DNA of 44,198 nucleotides from Betaproteobacteria bacterium. GTDB taxonomy: Bacteria; Pseudomonadota; Gammaproteobacteria; Burkholderiales; SG8-41. The notes under the pieces were generated by a model that made no database searches, was not told where the DNA came from, and saw nothing but the letters and a program-made list of their open reading frames with translations. The stretch lies in NCBI GenBank assembly GCA_003820645.1, contig RPOR01000012.1:1-44198 (forward strand), read 5' to 3'. Positions 17,026 to 26,519 of the stretch are shown here, piece after piece. A program made the position numbers and the translations under genes. Each line of letters opens with the position of its first letter. Position 1 is the stretch's first letter.

Positions 17026-17060
17026 GATTACTCCCGGGAGTGGGCGGCGACATCAAGATG

Positions 17061-17089
17061 ATAATACGTAACTATATGATAATAAACAA
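17061..17089 (-). promoter_or_regulatory. Sigma-70 promoter for the yidH-like/antiporter unit
   Basis: On the minus strand TTGTTT (17089-17084) and TATTAT (17066-17061) are separated by exactly 17 bp, in an AT-rich pocket just upstream of the yidH-like ATG at 17025. The -10 matches 5 of 6 and the -35 matches 3 of 6 consensus bases. Confidence 0.65.
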
Positions 17090-17093
17090 TTAT

Positions 17094-17438
17094 TTAATCG
17101 TGCCTGTCACGGCTGTCGCGCGGGGCCTGTGCCCGTTCGGTCATGCCGTAGTCACGGATCACGCTGGCGACACGCAGCCGGTAATTGCGAAAAATGCCGC
17201 CGCGACCCTGCGCCTGCGCGCTGCGATGCTGTTCGAGCTGGCGCCAGCGGGCGACTGCGGCTTCATCGCGGAATACCGACAACGAAAGTATCTTGCCAGG
17301 CTCGCCGAGGCTCTCGAAACGTTCGATCGAAATGAAGCCGTCGACCTGTTCGAGCAGCGGACGCAGGCTGGCAGCGAGGTCGAGGTATTCCTGTTTGCGA
17401 TCGGGTTCAGGCCAGACTTCGAAAATGACCGCGATCAT
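17094..17438 (-). CDS. Antibiotic biosynthesis monooxygenase (ABM)-domain protein
   Basis: 114 residues of the dimeric alpha/beta-barrel ABM fold. MIAVIFEVWPEPDRKQEYLD, LLEQVDGFISIERFES and ILSLSVFRDEAAVARWRQ follow the usual strand-helix-strand order, and HRSAQAQGR lies in the last helix. Members include small cofactor-free oxygenases and haem-degrading enzymes, but many are unassigned. The basic C-terminal tail (RAQAPRDSRDRHD) is dispensable-looking. AGGA lies about 9 bases before the ATG. It starts 14 bp after the stop of the Tyr-less SDR gene, so the two are almost certainly cotranscribed. Confidence 0.83.
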   Translation of the reverse strand: MIAVIFEVWPEPDRKQEYLDLAASLRPLLEQVDGFISIERFESLGEPGKILSLSVFRDEAAVARWRQLEQHRSAQAQGRGGIFRNYRLRVASVIRDYGMTERAQAPRDSRDRHD

Positions 17439-17452
17439 CGCCGGCGTTCCTG

Positions 17453-18208
17453 CTAGAACGCGAAGCGGCGCATGCCGCCGTCCACCGGGATGACGGTGCC
17501 GGTGATGAAGCTTGCGGCGGGGGAGGCCAGGAACACCGCGAGCGCCGCCAGTTCCTCCGGTTCGCCGTAGCGGCCGACGGGGATTTCGCTTTTCTCCTCA
17601 TGCGCGCGGAATTCTGCGGAATACTTGCGGCGGATCTGTTCGCTCATGATGCGGCCGGGGGCGAGGCAGTTCACGGTGACGCCGTGTTTGCCGACTTCAC
17701 GCGACAAACCCTTGGACCAGCCGTGCAATGCGGCTTTTGCCGGCGTGGCCGCGAGCAGCGCATCCGGTTCGGATTTTCCCGAGAGGTTGATGACGCGGCC
17801 CCACCTGCTGTTGATCATGTCCGGCAGCACGGCGTGGGTGAGCTGCCGCACGCGCACGAAGTTGAGCATCATTACGCTGTTCCATTCTTCCTCGGGCGCA
17901 TCGATGGGGATCGCCGGCCGGCTGCCGCCGGCGCTGTTGATGAGGATGTCGATAGGGCCGAGCGCTGCGCGTGCGGCATCAGCCAGTCGCTGCGGCGCGC
18001 CGTCCTGCATGACGTCGATTTCAACGATGGCCGGTGCAATGCCCCCGGCCGCGGTGATTTCCTGCGCCAGTGCGTCAAGCAGGTTGCGCCGCCGCGCCGC
18101 GATGCAGACTTTGACGCCTTCGGCGGCGAGTCCCCTGGCGATCGCGCGGCCGATGCCCTGGCTGGCACCGGTGACGAGTGCGGTTTTGTCTTTCAGTTGC
18201 AGGTCCAT
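17453..18208 (-). CDS. SDR-family protein lacking the catalytic tyrosine
   Basis: 251 residues with a classical SDR Rossmann fold: TGASQGIG (13-20), NSAGG (91-95), NLSGKS (141-146) and a C-terminal VIPVDGGM. In the active-site helix the usual YxxxK reads ATPAK: Lys158 is present and the following AALHGWSKGLSRE aligns perfectly with FabG-type enzymes, but the Tyr position is Ala154. Oxidoreduction by the normal mechanism is therefore doubtful. The ATG at 18208 has a GAGGA site; an earlier frame start at 18244 is unlikely. It lies 48 bp downstream of hpnD and upstream of the ABM gene, so it may be carried on the hopanoid transcript. Confidence 0.88.
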   Translation of the reverse strand: MDLQLKDKTALVTGASQGIGRAIARGLAAEGVKVCIAARRRNLLDALAQEITAAGGIAPAIVEIDVMQDGAPQRLADAARAALGPIDILINSAGGSRPAIPIDAPEEEWNSVMMLNFVRVRQLTHAVLPDMINSRWGRVINLSGKSEPDALLAATPAKAALHGWSKGLSREVGKHGVTVNCLAPGRIMSEQIRRKYSAEFRAHEEKSEIPVGRYGEPEELAALAVFLASPAASFITGTVIPVDGGMRRFAF

Positions 18209-18256
18209 TGTGCTTATCCTCGGTTCCGAACAATTGCCGATCACTTGTTTCCGGGT

Positions 18257-19099
18257 TCAGCCTTTCAGCCACGTTCTCCATGCGATCCACAGCTTGCGCA
18301 GCGGTGTCAGTGACGTGCGATGGGTCAGCACGCGGCAGCCGTCGGACCGGATTTCCTCGAGCAGCGTGCGGTAGATCGCCGCCATGATGATGCCCGGCAA
18401 CTGCGCCTTGCGGTCCTGCGCGGGCAGTTTGGTGAACGCCTGGTCGTAGGTGGCGAGTGCGCGATCGACCTGCCGCGCCATCAGCTGCCGGAAGGCGTCG
18501 CCGTCACCGCCGCTGCCGTGCACGATCTGCGCGGCATCGAGGCCCGCCGCTGCGAGTTCGTCCAACGGCAGGTAGACGCGGTTGCGGCGCGCATCTTCGC
18601 CGACATCGCGGATGATGTTGGTGAGCTGGAAGGCGAGGCCGAGGTCGGCGGCGTAGTCCAGCGTGCGCGGGTCGGTGTAGCCGAATATCCGCGCCGACAT
18701 CAGGCCGACGATGCCGGCGACGCGGTGGCAATACACTTTCAACGTGTCGAAATCCGGATAACGGTTGTAATCGAGATCCATCGCCATGCCGTCGATGACG
18801 GTCAGCAACTGGTCCTGCGTGATGCCGAACGGCCGGACCACGTCGGCCAGCGCCCGGGCGACCGGATGTTGCGGGTTACCGGCATAGAGACGCGCGACCT
18901 CGTCGCGCCACCAGGCGAGCTTGGTGCGGGCAACCCCGGGATCGGTGCACTCGTCGACGACATCGTCGACCTCGCGGCAGTAGGCATACAGCGCAGTGAT
19001 CGCGCGGCGGCGTGCAGCGGGCAGGAACATGAAGCTGTAATAGAAGCTCGAGCCGCTGGCGGCAGCCTTGTCCTGGCAGTATTGATGGGGATCGTTCAT
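18257..19099 (-). CDS. hpnD: Presqualene diphosphate synthase HpnD
   Basis: 280 residues of the squalene/phytoene synthase family. The two aspartate-rich metal-binding motifs are intact: DDVVD (45-49, in YCREVDDVVDE) and DVGED (165-169, in QLTNIIRDVGED). GSSFYYSF near the N terminus and RVYLP after the second motif fit HpnD. It joins two farnesyl diphosphates into presqualene diphosphate, the first step of the HpnCDE route to squalene. Its ATG directly abuts the TGA of hpnC, so the pair is translationally coupled. Confidence 0.94.
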   Translation of the reverse strand: MNDPHQYCQDKAAASGSSFYYSFMFLPAARRRAITALYAYCREVDDVVDECTDPGVARTKLAWWRDEVARLYAGNPQHPVARALADVVRPFGITQDQLLTVIDGMAMDLDYNRYPDFDTLKVYCHRVAGIVGLMSARIFGYTDPRTLDYAADLGLAFQLTNIIRDVGEDARRNRVYLPLDELAAAGLDAAQIVHGSGGDGDAFRQLMARQVDRALATYDQAFTKLPAQDRKAQLPGIIMAAIYRTLLEEIRSDGCRVLTHRTSLTPLRKLWIAWRTWLKG

Positions 19100-19912
19100 T
19101 CAGGCTCCCGCCAGTGACCTGGCCAGCATCAGTACCCAGTCGGGCTTGGTCAGCACCGGGCGGCGGCGGAACACGTCGCCGCGCACGGCAGCGATCTTGG
19201 TCAGGATGCGATCGCCGCCGGCAATGATCGTGCGCATCTCCAGACCGATGCGGCCCTGGAGCAGATGTCCCAGCGGCTTGCCCGAATGCAGCAGCGCCCG
19301 GGTGCGGTCGACCTGGAAAGTCATGAAGCCCGGCCAGGCACCGCCGGCATCACCGTGGGCAATCTGTGCCTCGGTGATCCCATGGCGCTGCATTTCGTCC
19401 TGCGGGAAATAGACGCGATGCTTGCGCCAGTCGATCGCCACGTCCTGCCAGAAATTGATCAGTTGCAGGCTCGAGCAGATCGCATGGGAATATTCGAGGT
19501 TCCGGGCCGTGGCCGTGCCGTAGAGCACCAGCAGCAGCCGGCCGATGGGATCAGCCGAGCGGCGGCAGTAGTCGAGCAGCTCGGCGTATGTCGCGTAGCG
19601 TTTTTTGGTTACATCCTGCGCAAATGCCGACAGCAGATCGTGAAACGCGTCGAGCGGCAGCCGGTGTTCGCGGATGGTAGCGGCGAGTTCACCGAACCAG
19701 GGCATGCCCGGTGGTTCGCCGCGCTCGATACGCTGGAGTTCGACGGTGAAATCCGCCAGTCGGGCCAGGCGCACGGCGTCCGGCGCGTCCCCTTCGTCGG
19801 CGAAGTCGTCGGCCTCGCGCGCGAAACGGTAAATCAGGGCAACGGGGCGCCGCAGGCGGGGCGGCAGCAGGATGGAGGCGACCGGAAAGTTTTCGTAATG
19901 GTCGACAGGCAC
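19100..19912 (-). CDS. hpnC: Hydroxysqualene synthase HpnC
   Basis: About 270 residues. It begins VDHYENFPVASILLPPRLRR, the family N terminus, and has metal-binding motifs DDFAD (35-39) and DVAID (157-161, in NFWQDVAIDW), with KHRVYFPQDEM after the second. HpnC converts presqualene diphosphate to hydroxysqualene. No ATG lies in frame near the family start. I chose the GTG at 19912 (PVDHYENF follows); TTG 19921 is possible, and neither has a good ribosome site. The frame stays open upstream through the tRNA-Leu gene, which cannot be coding. It abuts hpnD. Confidence 0.92.
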   Translation of the reverse strand: MPVDHYENFPVASILLPPRLRRPVALIYRFAREADDFADEGDAPDAVRLARLADFTVELQRIERGEPPGMPWFGELAATIREHRLPLDAFHDLLSAFAQDVTKKRYATYAELLDYCRRSADPIGRLLLVLYGTATARNLEYSHAICSSLQLINFWQDVAIDWRKHRVYFPQDEMQRHGITEAQIAHGDAGGAWPGFMTFQVDRTRALLHSGKPLGHLLQGRIGLEMRTIIAGGDRILTKIAAVRGDVFRRRPVLTKPDWVLMLARSLAGA

Positions 19913-19997
19913 GGGATCCAAAAGAGTAATGCCGTCAAGGGCTTGGCGTGGGTGCTCGCGCAGATTGCCAGCTCGGGGCCATGTCGCTAAAGCCGCG

Positions 19998-20010
19998 AGT
20001 ATATTACAAT
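19998..20010. promoter_or_regulatory. AT-rich divergent promoter region between hpnC and tRNA-Leu
   Basis: A TATACT on the minus strand (20003-19998) could be the hpnC -10 box, and TACAAT on the plus strand (20005-20010) the -10 box for tRNA-Leu. The -35 matches are poor on both sides. The pocket stands out in an otherwise GC-rich gap. Confidence 0.4.
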
Positions 20011-20078
20011 CAAAGGGTTGCAAAAGGCGCCAGCACAGGCGGCGATGAATCCGGCAGGCAGGGGATGCATGTTGCAGC

Positions 20079-20163
<85 letters not shown>

Positions 20164-20202
20164 AGCCGCACTGAATACGGAAACTCAACAGGGAATGACT
20201 TG

Positions 20203-21513
20203 ATGCAAGCGAATCTGGAAACTCTGGGCAGCCTGGAACGCAAACTCAAAGTTGCGGTGCCGATGGCGGAGATCGAAAGCGAAGTGGAGGCGCGTCTGAA
20301 GAAGCTCACGCGCACTGTGAAAATGTCCGGTTTCCGGCCCGGGAAGGTGCCGCTCAAGGTGGTTGCGCAGCAATACGGCCCGCAGGTGCGCCAGGAAGTG
20401 CTCGGCGACACGCTGCAGAAAAGTTTCGGTGATGCCGTCAAGGCGCAGAACCTGCGGGTTGCGGGTTACCCGAAGTTCGATGCGGCACCGCCGGTAGATG
20501 GCGCCAGCGAATTTCACTACAGCGCGACCTTCGAAATTTATCCGGACGTGGTTGTCGGCGACGTCGGCAAATCCACGGTGACGCGGCCGACGCTCGACGT
20601 GGCGGAGGCCGAAGTGGACAAGACGCTGGAAATCATGCGCAAGCAGCGTGTCAGCTACGAGGCGGCGGCGCGCGCCGCGGAGAACGGTGACCGGGTGACC
20701 ATGGATTACCGCGGCACCATCGATGGTGTCGAGTTTGCCGGCGGCACGGCGCAAGGCCAGAGCATGGTGCTTGGCGAGGGGCGTTTTCTGCCTGACTTCG
20801 AGAAGCAGTTGCCGGGCATGAAGGCCGGCGACCAGAAGAGTTTCGAGGTCAAATTCCCCGACGATTATGCGGGCAAGGACGTTGCGGGCAAGACCGCGGT
20901 GTTCGCGGTGACGGTGAAGGAGGTGGCTGCGCCGAAGCTGCCACCCGTGGACGGGGAATTCGCGAAAACCCTGGGCGTCGAGGACGGCGATCTGGTGAAG
21001 ATGCGGGCCGAAATCCGGGGCAACCTCGAGCGCGAGGTCAAGGCGCGGCTGAAGGCGCGGGTCAAGGAGCAGGTGATGGATGCGCTGCTGGCGGTGACCG
21101 GCATCGAGGCGCCGAAAGCGCTGATCGACATGGAAGTCGAGCGGCTGCGGGACATGGCACGGCAGGATCTTGCTTCCCGCGGCATACCGGTGCGTGACGA
21201 CGTGCCGCTGCCGGGTGACCTGTTCGAGAAGCAGGCGCAGCGCCGCGTCAGTCTCGGCCTGATTCTCGCCGAGGTGGTGCGCCAGCACAATCTCAATGCG
21301 CGGCCCGAGCAGGTGCGCGCGGCGGTGGAGGAGCAGGCGCAGAGTTACGAGCACCCGCAGGAGGTCGTCAAGTGGTTTTACCAGTCGCCGGAGCGGCTGC
21401 GCGACATCGAGTCGATGGTGCTCGAGGAGAACGTGGTGAACTGGGCGCTGGCAACGGCGAAAGTCGAAGACAAGGCCATAACGTTTGATGAATTGATGGG
21501 GAATGCCAAATGA
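20203..21513 (+). CDS. tig: Trigger factor
   Basis: 436 residues, standard length. The N-terminal ribosome-binding domain contains the tail-loop signature [12 protein letters not shown]. The middle FKBP-type prolyl isomerase domain (about 165-245) has [14 protein letters not shown] and [12 protein letters not shown]. The C-terminal chaperone arms follow. It folds nascent chains at the ribosome exit. AGGGA lies about 9 bases upstream of this ATG; the longer frame starts inside the tRNA and is rejected. It overlaps clpP by 4 bases. Confidence 0.97.
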   Translation: MQANLETLGSLERKLKVAVPMAEIESEVEARLKKLTRTVKMSGFRPGKVPLKVVAQQYGPQVRQEVLGDTLQKSFGDAVKAQNLRVAGYPKFDAAPPVDGASEFHYSATFEIYPDVVVGDVGKSTVTRPTLDVAEAEVDKTLEIMRKQRVSYEAAARAAENGDRVTMDYRGTIDGVEFAGGTAQGQSMVLGEGRFLPDFEKQLPGMKAGDQKSFEVKFPDDYAGKDVAGKTAVFAVTVKEVAAPKLPPVDGEFAKTLGVEDGDLVKMRAEIRGNLEREVKARLKARVKEQVMDALLAVTGIEAPKALIDMEVERLRDMARQDLASRGIPVRDDVPLPGDLFEKQAQRRVSLGLILAEVVRQHNLNARPEQVRAAVEEQAQSYEHPQEVVKWFYQSPERLRDIESMVLEENVVNWALATAKVEDKAITFDELMGNAK

Positions 21514-22160
21514 TGCGTCATACCGAGCCGCAGGGCATGATCGAACCGCAGGGCCTGGGCCTGATCCCGATGGTGATCGAGCAGAGCGGCCGCGGCGAGC
21601 GCGCCTATGACATTTACTCGCGGCTGCTGAAAGAACGGGTGGTGTTTCTGGTCGGACCGGTGAACGAAGTCACCGCCAACCTCATTGTTGCGCAGTTGCT
21701 GTTCCTGGAATCGGAGAATCCGGACAAGGACATTTCGTTTTACATCAACTCGCCGGGTGGTTCGGTGTCGGCGGGGCTGGCGATCTACGACACCATGCAG
21801 TTCATCAAGCCGGACGTATCCACGTTGTGCGTGGGTCAGGCGGCGAGCATGGGCGCATTGCTGCTGGCGGCCGGCGCCAAGGGCAAGCGCTTCTGCCTGC
21901 CCAATTCAAGGGTGATGATTCACCAGCCGATGGGGGGATTCCAGGGCCAGGCTTCCGATATCGAGATCCATGCCAAGGAGATCCTCTACCTGAAAGGCCG
22001 GCTCAACGAAATCATGGCCAAACATTCAGGCCAGACCATCGACGTCATCGAGCGCGATACCGACAGGGACAACTTCCTTTCCGGCGATCAGGCGGTAAAC
22101 TACGGTCTGGTGGACAAGGTGCTGTTGACCCGGGCGGATACGGCCGCGGCGGCCCGTTAG
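21510..22160 (+). CDS. clpP: ATP-dependent Clp protease proteolytic subunit
   Basis: 216 residues. The catalytic triad is Ser113 (GQAASMGA), His138 (MIHQPMGG) and Asp187, with the same spacing as E. coli ClpP (25 and 74 residues). [20 protein letters not shown] is the oxyanion-region signature. It forms the barrel that degrades proteins unfolded by ClpX, encoded next. Its ATG overlaps the tig stop (ATGA), and a second ATG follows at once, so either may be used. Confidence 0.98.
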   Translation: MMRHTEPQGMIEPQGLGLIPMVIEQSGRGERAYDIYSRLLKERVVFLVGPVNEVTANLIVAQLLFLESENPDKDISFYINSPGGSVSAGLAIYDTMQFIKPDVSTLCVGQAASMGALLLAAGAKGKRFCLPNSRVMIHQPMGGFQGQASDIEIHAKEILYLKGRLNEIMAKHSGQTIDVIERDTDRDNFLSGDQAVNYGLVDKVLLTRADTAAAAR

Positions 22161-22269
22161 CGGCGCAGCAGGCAGGGACGGTCCGGATCAGCAGTAAAAC
22201 GAACCTCCGGGGTGGAATTTTCACGCCCCCCGGCGGTCACAATGAAACAGTCGACAAAGGGTTGTGCGG

Positions 22270-23538
<1,269 letters not shown>

Positions 23539-23626
23539 CGAAGGTGCGGGCGAGTCACTGCCCGGTGTCCGGCTCAGGCGGAGCGGCAGCGGTGACGCTG
23601 TCACCACGGCGCAAGTGTGCGCGACG

Positions 23627-23654
23627 CTTGATTTGGTTCGTTATGCCCCAAGCT
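23627..23654 (+). promoter_or_regulatory. Candidate sigma-32 (heat-shock) promoter of lon
   Basis: CTTGAT (23627-23632) and CCCCAAGCT (23646-23654) are 13 bp apart. The sigma-32 consensus is CTTGAA, then 13-17 bp, then CCCCATnT. The predicted start near 23660 gives lon a leader of about 37 nt. lon is a classic heat-shock gene in proteobacteria, which supports the match. Confidence 0.6.
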
Positions 23655-23696
23655 GCCTCATAGTTGCACTCAATTTGACTCTCTCAGGTGACGCCA

Positions 23697-26105
23697 ATGA
23701 ATGACCAAATTACCAATGAAATCAGCAAGTTGGAAATGCCCCTGCTCCCGTTGAGGGACGTGGTGGTGTTCCCGCACATGGTCATTCCGCTGTTCGTGGG
23801 ACGACCGAAGTCGATCAAGGCGCTGGAAACCGCGATGGAAGCGGGGAAAAGCATCGTACTGGTGGCGCAAAAGTCCGCGGCCAAGGACGAACCGGCGCCG
23901 GAAGACCTGTACGATGTCGGCAGCATCGCCAACATCCTGCAGATGCTGAAACTGCCCGACGGTACGGTGAAAGTGCTGGTTGAGGGCAGCCAGCGCGCGC
24001 GCATCCACAGCATCGAAGACGTCAAGACCCATTTCACGGTGCAGGTCACGCCGATCGTCAGCGATCCGGCCACCGACCATGAGACCGAGGCGATGCGGCG
24101 TACGATGATCCAGCAGTTCGATCAGTACGTGAAGCTGAACAAGAAGATTCCGCCGGAAATTCTCACTTCGCTGGCGGGCATCGACGAGGCCGGTCGCCTC
24201 GGCGACACCATTGCCGCGCATCTGCCGCTGAAACTCGAGCAGAAGCAGGAAGTGCTGGAGATGATCAGCGTCAAGGAGCGCCTGGAACATCTGCTGAAGG
24301 TGGTCGAGGGCGAACTCGACATCCTGCAGGTGGAGAAGCGCATCCGCGGCCGCGTCAAGCGCCAGATGGAGAAAAGCCAGCGCGAGTATTACCTGAATGA
24401 GCAGGTGAAGGCGATCCAGAAGGAACTGGGCGAGACGGAAGAGGGTGCGGATATCGACGAGATCGAGAAGCGCATCAAGGCCGCGCGCATGCCCAAGGAT
24501 GCGCGCAAGAAGGCCGACGCGGAGTTGAAGAAGCTGAAATTGATGTCACCGATGTCGGCGGAGGCGACGGTCGTGCGCAACTACATCGATGCGCTGATCG
24601 CATTGCCGTGGCGGAAAAAAAGCAAGATCAGCACCGATCTCAAAGTCGCGGAAAAAGTCCTCGATGAGGACCACTACGGCCTGGAGAAGGTCAAGGAACG
24701 CATCGTCGAATACCTGGCCGTGCAGCAGCGTGTCGACAAGATGAAGGCGCCCATCCTGTGCCTGGTCGGTGCGCCCGGCGTCGGCAAGACCTCGCTCGGA
24801 CAGTCGATCGCGCGGGCGACCAACCGCAAGTTCATCCGCATGTCGCTCGGCGGTGTGCGCGACGAGGCGGAAATCCGCGGTCATCGCCGGACTTACATCG
24901 GCTCCATGCCCGGCAAGATTCTCCAGAACATGGCCAAGGTCGGTGTGCGTAACCCGTTGTTTTTGCTGGATGAAGTGGACAAGATGGGGATGGATTTCCG
25001 GGGTGACCCGGCTTCGGCATTGCTCGAAGTGCTCGATCCCGAGCAGAACCACACCTTCGTCGATCACTACGTCGAGGTCGAATACGACCTGTCCGACGTG
25101 ATGTTCGTCGCCACGGCCAACACGCTGAACATACCGGCGGCGCTGCTCGACCGGATGGAAGTAATACGCCTGTCGGGCTATACCGAAGACGAGAAGATCC
25201 ATATCGCCGAGCATCACCTGCTGAAGAAAACCATGCAGAACCACGGCCTGAAGCCGGAGGAACTGGTGGTCTCCGAAAGCGCGCTGCGCGAATTGGTGCG
25301 TTATTACACCCGGGAAGCGGGCGTGCGCAGCCTGGAGCGCGAGATTTCGAAGATTTGCCGCAAGGTGGTGAAGGAACTGGTCAGCGGAGGTAAGGACCGC
25401 AAGGTCGTTGTCAGTGCGCGCAACCTCGAGAAATATCTGGGCGTGCGGCGCTACTCGTTCGGCATCGCCGAGAAGAAGAACCAGGTGGGCCAGGTCAACG
25501 GACTGGCCTGGACCGAAGTCGGGGGCGAGCTGCTGTCGATCGAGGCCGCAACCATGCCCGGGAAAGGCAAGATGACCACCACGGGGAAACTCGGCGAGGT
25601 CATGCAGGAGTCGGTGCAGGCGGCCCTGTCGGTCGTGCGCAGCCGCTCACGGCGGCTCGGCATACACCCGGACTTCTACCAGAAGAACGACATTCACATC
25701 CATTTGCCGGAAGGCGCGACGCCGAAGGATGGTCCCAGCGCGGGCATCGGTATCTGCTCGGCGATGGTGTCCGTGCTGACCGGTATTCCGGTGCGGGCGG
25801 ATGTGGCGATGACCGGCGAGATTACGCTGCGCGGCGAAGTGCTGCCGATCGGCGGGTTGAAGGAAAAACTGCTGGCGGCGCATCGTGGCGGCATCAAAAC
25901 GGTGCTGATCCCCGAGGAAAACGTCAAGGACCTGAAGGAAATTCCGGACAACGTCAAGAACCGCCTCGACATCCACCCGGTCAAGTGGATCGACCAGGTG
26001 CTTGAACTGGCGCTGGAAAGAAATCCGCAGCCGCTGGTCGACGACGAGAACGTGCCGGTACCGCCGACAGGGGATGCCCCGGCCCCGGCGGCAATCAAGC
26101 ACTGA
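23697..26105 (+). CDS. lon: ATP-dependent protease Lon
   Basis: 802 residues. The LonN domain opens with [20 protein letters not shown]-like sequence, followed by coiled-coil ([20 protein letters not shown]), an AAA+ module with Walker [13 protein letters not shown] and Walker [13 protein letters not shown], and the C-terminal serine-lysine protease with Ser681 (KDGPSAGI) and Lys724 (GGLKEKL), spaced 43 as in E. coli. A GTG three codons earlier is in frame, but AGGTGA six bases ahead favours the ATG. The heat-shock promoter candidate lies upstream. In many relatives hupB follows lon; here tRNA genes follow. Confidence 0.97.
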   Translation: MNDQITNEISKLEMPLLPLRDVVVFPHMVIPLFVGRPKSIKALETAMEAGKSIVLVAQKSAAKDEPAPEDLYDVGSIANILQMLKLPDGTVKVLVEGSQRARIHSIEDVKTHFTVQVTPIVSDPATDHETEAMRRTMIQQFDQYVKLNKKIPPEILTSLAGIDEAGRLGDTIAAHLPLKLEQKQEVLEMISVKERLEHLLKVVEGELDILQVEKRIRGRVKRQMEKSQREYYLNEQVKAIQKELGETEEGADIDEIEKRIKAARMPKDARKKADAELKKLKLMSPMSAEATVVRNYIDALIALPWRKKSKISTDLKVAEKVLDEDHYGLEKVKERIVEYLAVQQRVDKMKAPILCLVGAPGVGKTSLGQSIARATNRKFIRMSLGGVRDEAEIRGHRRTYIGSMPGKILQNMAKVGVRNPLFLLDEVDKMGMDFRGDPASALLEVLDPEQNHTFVDHYVEVEYDLSDVMFVATANTLNIPAALLDRMEVIRLSGYTEDEKIHIAEHHLLKKTMQNHGLKPEELVVSESALRELVRYYTREAGVRSLEREISKICRKVVKELVSGGKDRKVVVSARNLEKYLGVRRYSFGIAEKKNQVGQVNGLAWTEVGGELLSIEAATMPGKGKMTTTGKLGEVMQESVQAALSVVRSRSRRLGIHPDFYQKNDIHIHLPEGATPKDGPSAGIGICSAMVSVLTGIPVRADVAMTGEITLRGEVLPIGGLKEKLLAAHRGGIKTVLIPEENVKDLKEIPDNVKNRLDIHPVKWIDQVLELALERNPQPLVDDENVPVPPTGDAPAPAAIKH

Positions 26106-26116
26106 GCGGCGAACTG

Positions 26117-26153
26117 CTGGAAATCCGGGCCGGGTTAGGCTAGAATCCGGCCC
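26117..26153 (+). promoter_or_regulatory. Stable-RNA-type promoter for tRNA-Val
   Basis: TAGAAT (26141-26146) followed by a GC-rich discriminator CCGGCCC lies about 40 bp before tRNA-Val. CTGGAA (26117-26122) may serve as a weak -35 with 18-bp spacing. GC-rich discriminators are typical of stringently controlled tRNA promoters. Confidence 0.5.
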
Positions 26154-26188
26154 TTTGTGCAGCAGGGTGTCTTGTTGGTCGAGATGCG

Positions 26189-26264
26189 GGGTGCTTAGCT
26201 CAGCTGGTAGAGCGTCGCCCTTACAAGGCGAATGTCGGCGGTTCGATCCCGTCAGCACCCACCA
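26189..26264 (+). tRNA. tRNA-Val (anticodon UAC)
   Basis: A 76-nt gene with encoded CCA. The acceptor stem GGGTGCT pairs with AGCACCC. The anticodon stem-loop TCGCC-CTTACAA-GGCGA gives TAC. GGTTCGATCCC forms the T arm. Confidence 0.97.
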
Positions 26265-26351
26265 AGCAGGCAAAGTGCGAAATGCAGAGTGCGGAACCGA
26301 ATACCATGCAGGGTTTTCACGCATCATGCCGCATTCAGCAGTGGAATTACT

Positions 26352-26428
26352 GGAGTGGTAGTTCAGTTGGTTAGAATACCGGCCTGTCACGCCGGGGGTC
26401 GCGGGTTCGAGTCCCGTCCACTCCGCCA
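26352..26428 (+). tRNA. tRNA-Asp (anticodon GUC)
   Basis: A 77-nt gene with encoded CCA. The acceptor stem GGAGTGG pairs with CCACTCC, discriminator G. The anticodon loop CTGTCAC gives GTC. It lies 87 bp after tRNA-Val, and one terminator serves both. Confidence 0.97.
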
Positions 26429-26436
26429 GCTATAGT

Positions 26437-26465
26437 AAAAAAGGCGAACCCGGTTCGCCTTTTTT
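26437..26465 (+). terminator. Intrinsic terminator of the tRNA-Val/tRNA-Asp unit
   Basis: AAAAAAGGCGAA and TTCGCCTTTTTT form a 12-bp stem around a CCCGG loop, ending in a six-T run, starting 9 bp after tRNA-Asp. The A-rich 5' arm would also let it work on the opposite strand. Confidence 0.93.
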
Positions 26466-26519
26466 ATTGTGAGCGCCGGTTGCGGCGCCGTTGTCCGGTA
26501 ATTTGCCCTGGAGAGAGCC

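Noticed and set aside
22207-22234. Intrinsic terminator between clpP and clpX
   Set aside because: The GC-rich stem has a three-base bulge and no T-run follows; read-through into clpX is expected.
26265-26351. Small RNA between tRNA-Val and tRNA-Asp
   Set aside because: The 87 bp show only a short imperfect direct repeat (AGTGCGAA and AGTGCGGAA) and a weak hairpin; they are better explained as a processed spacer.
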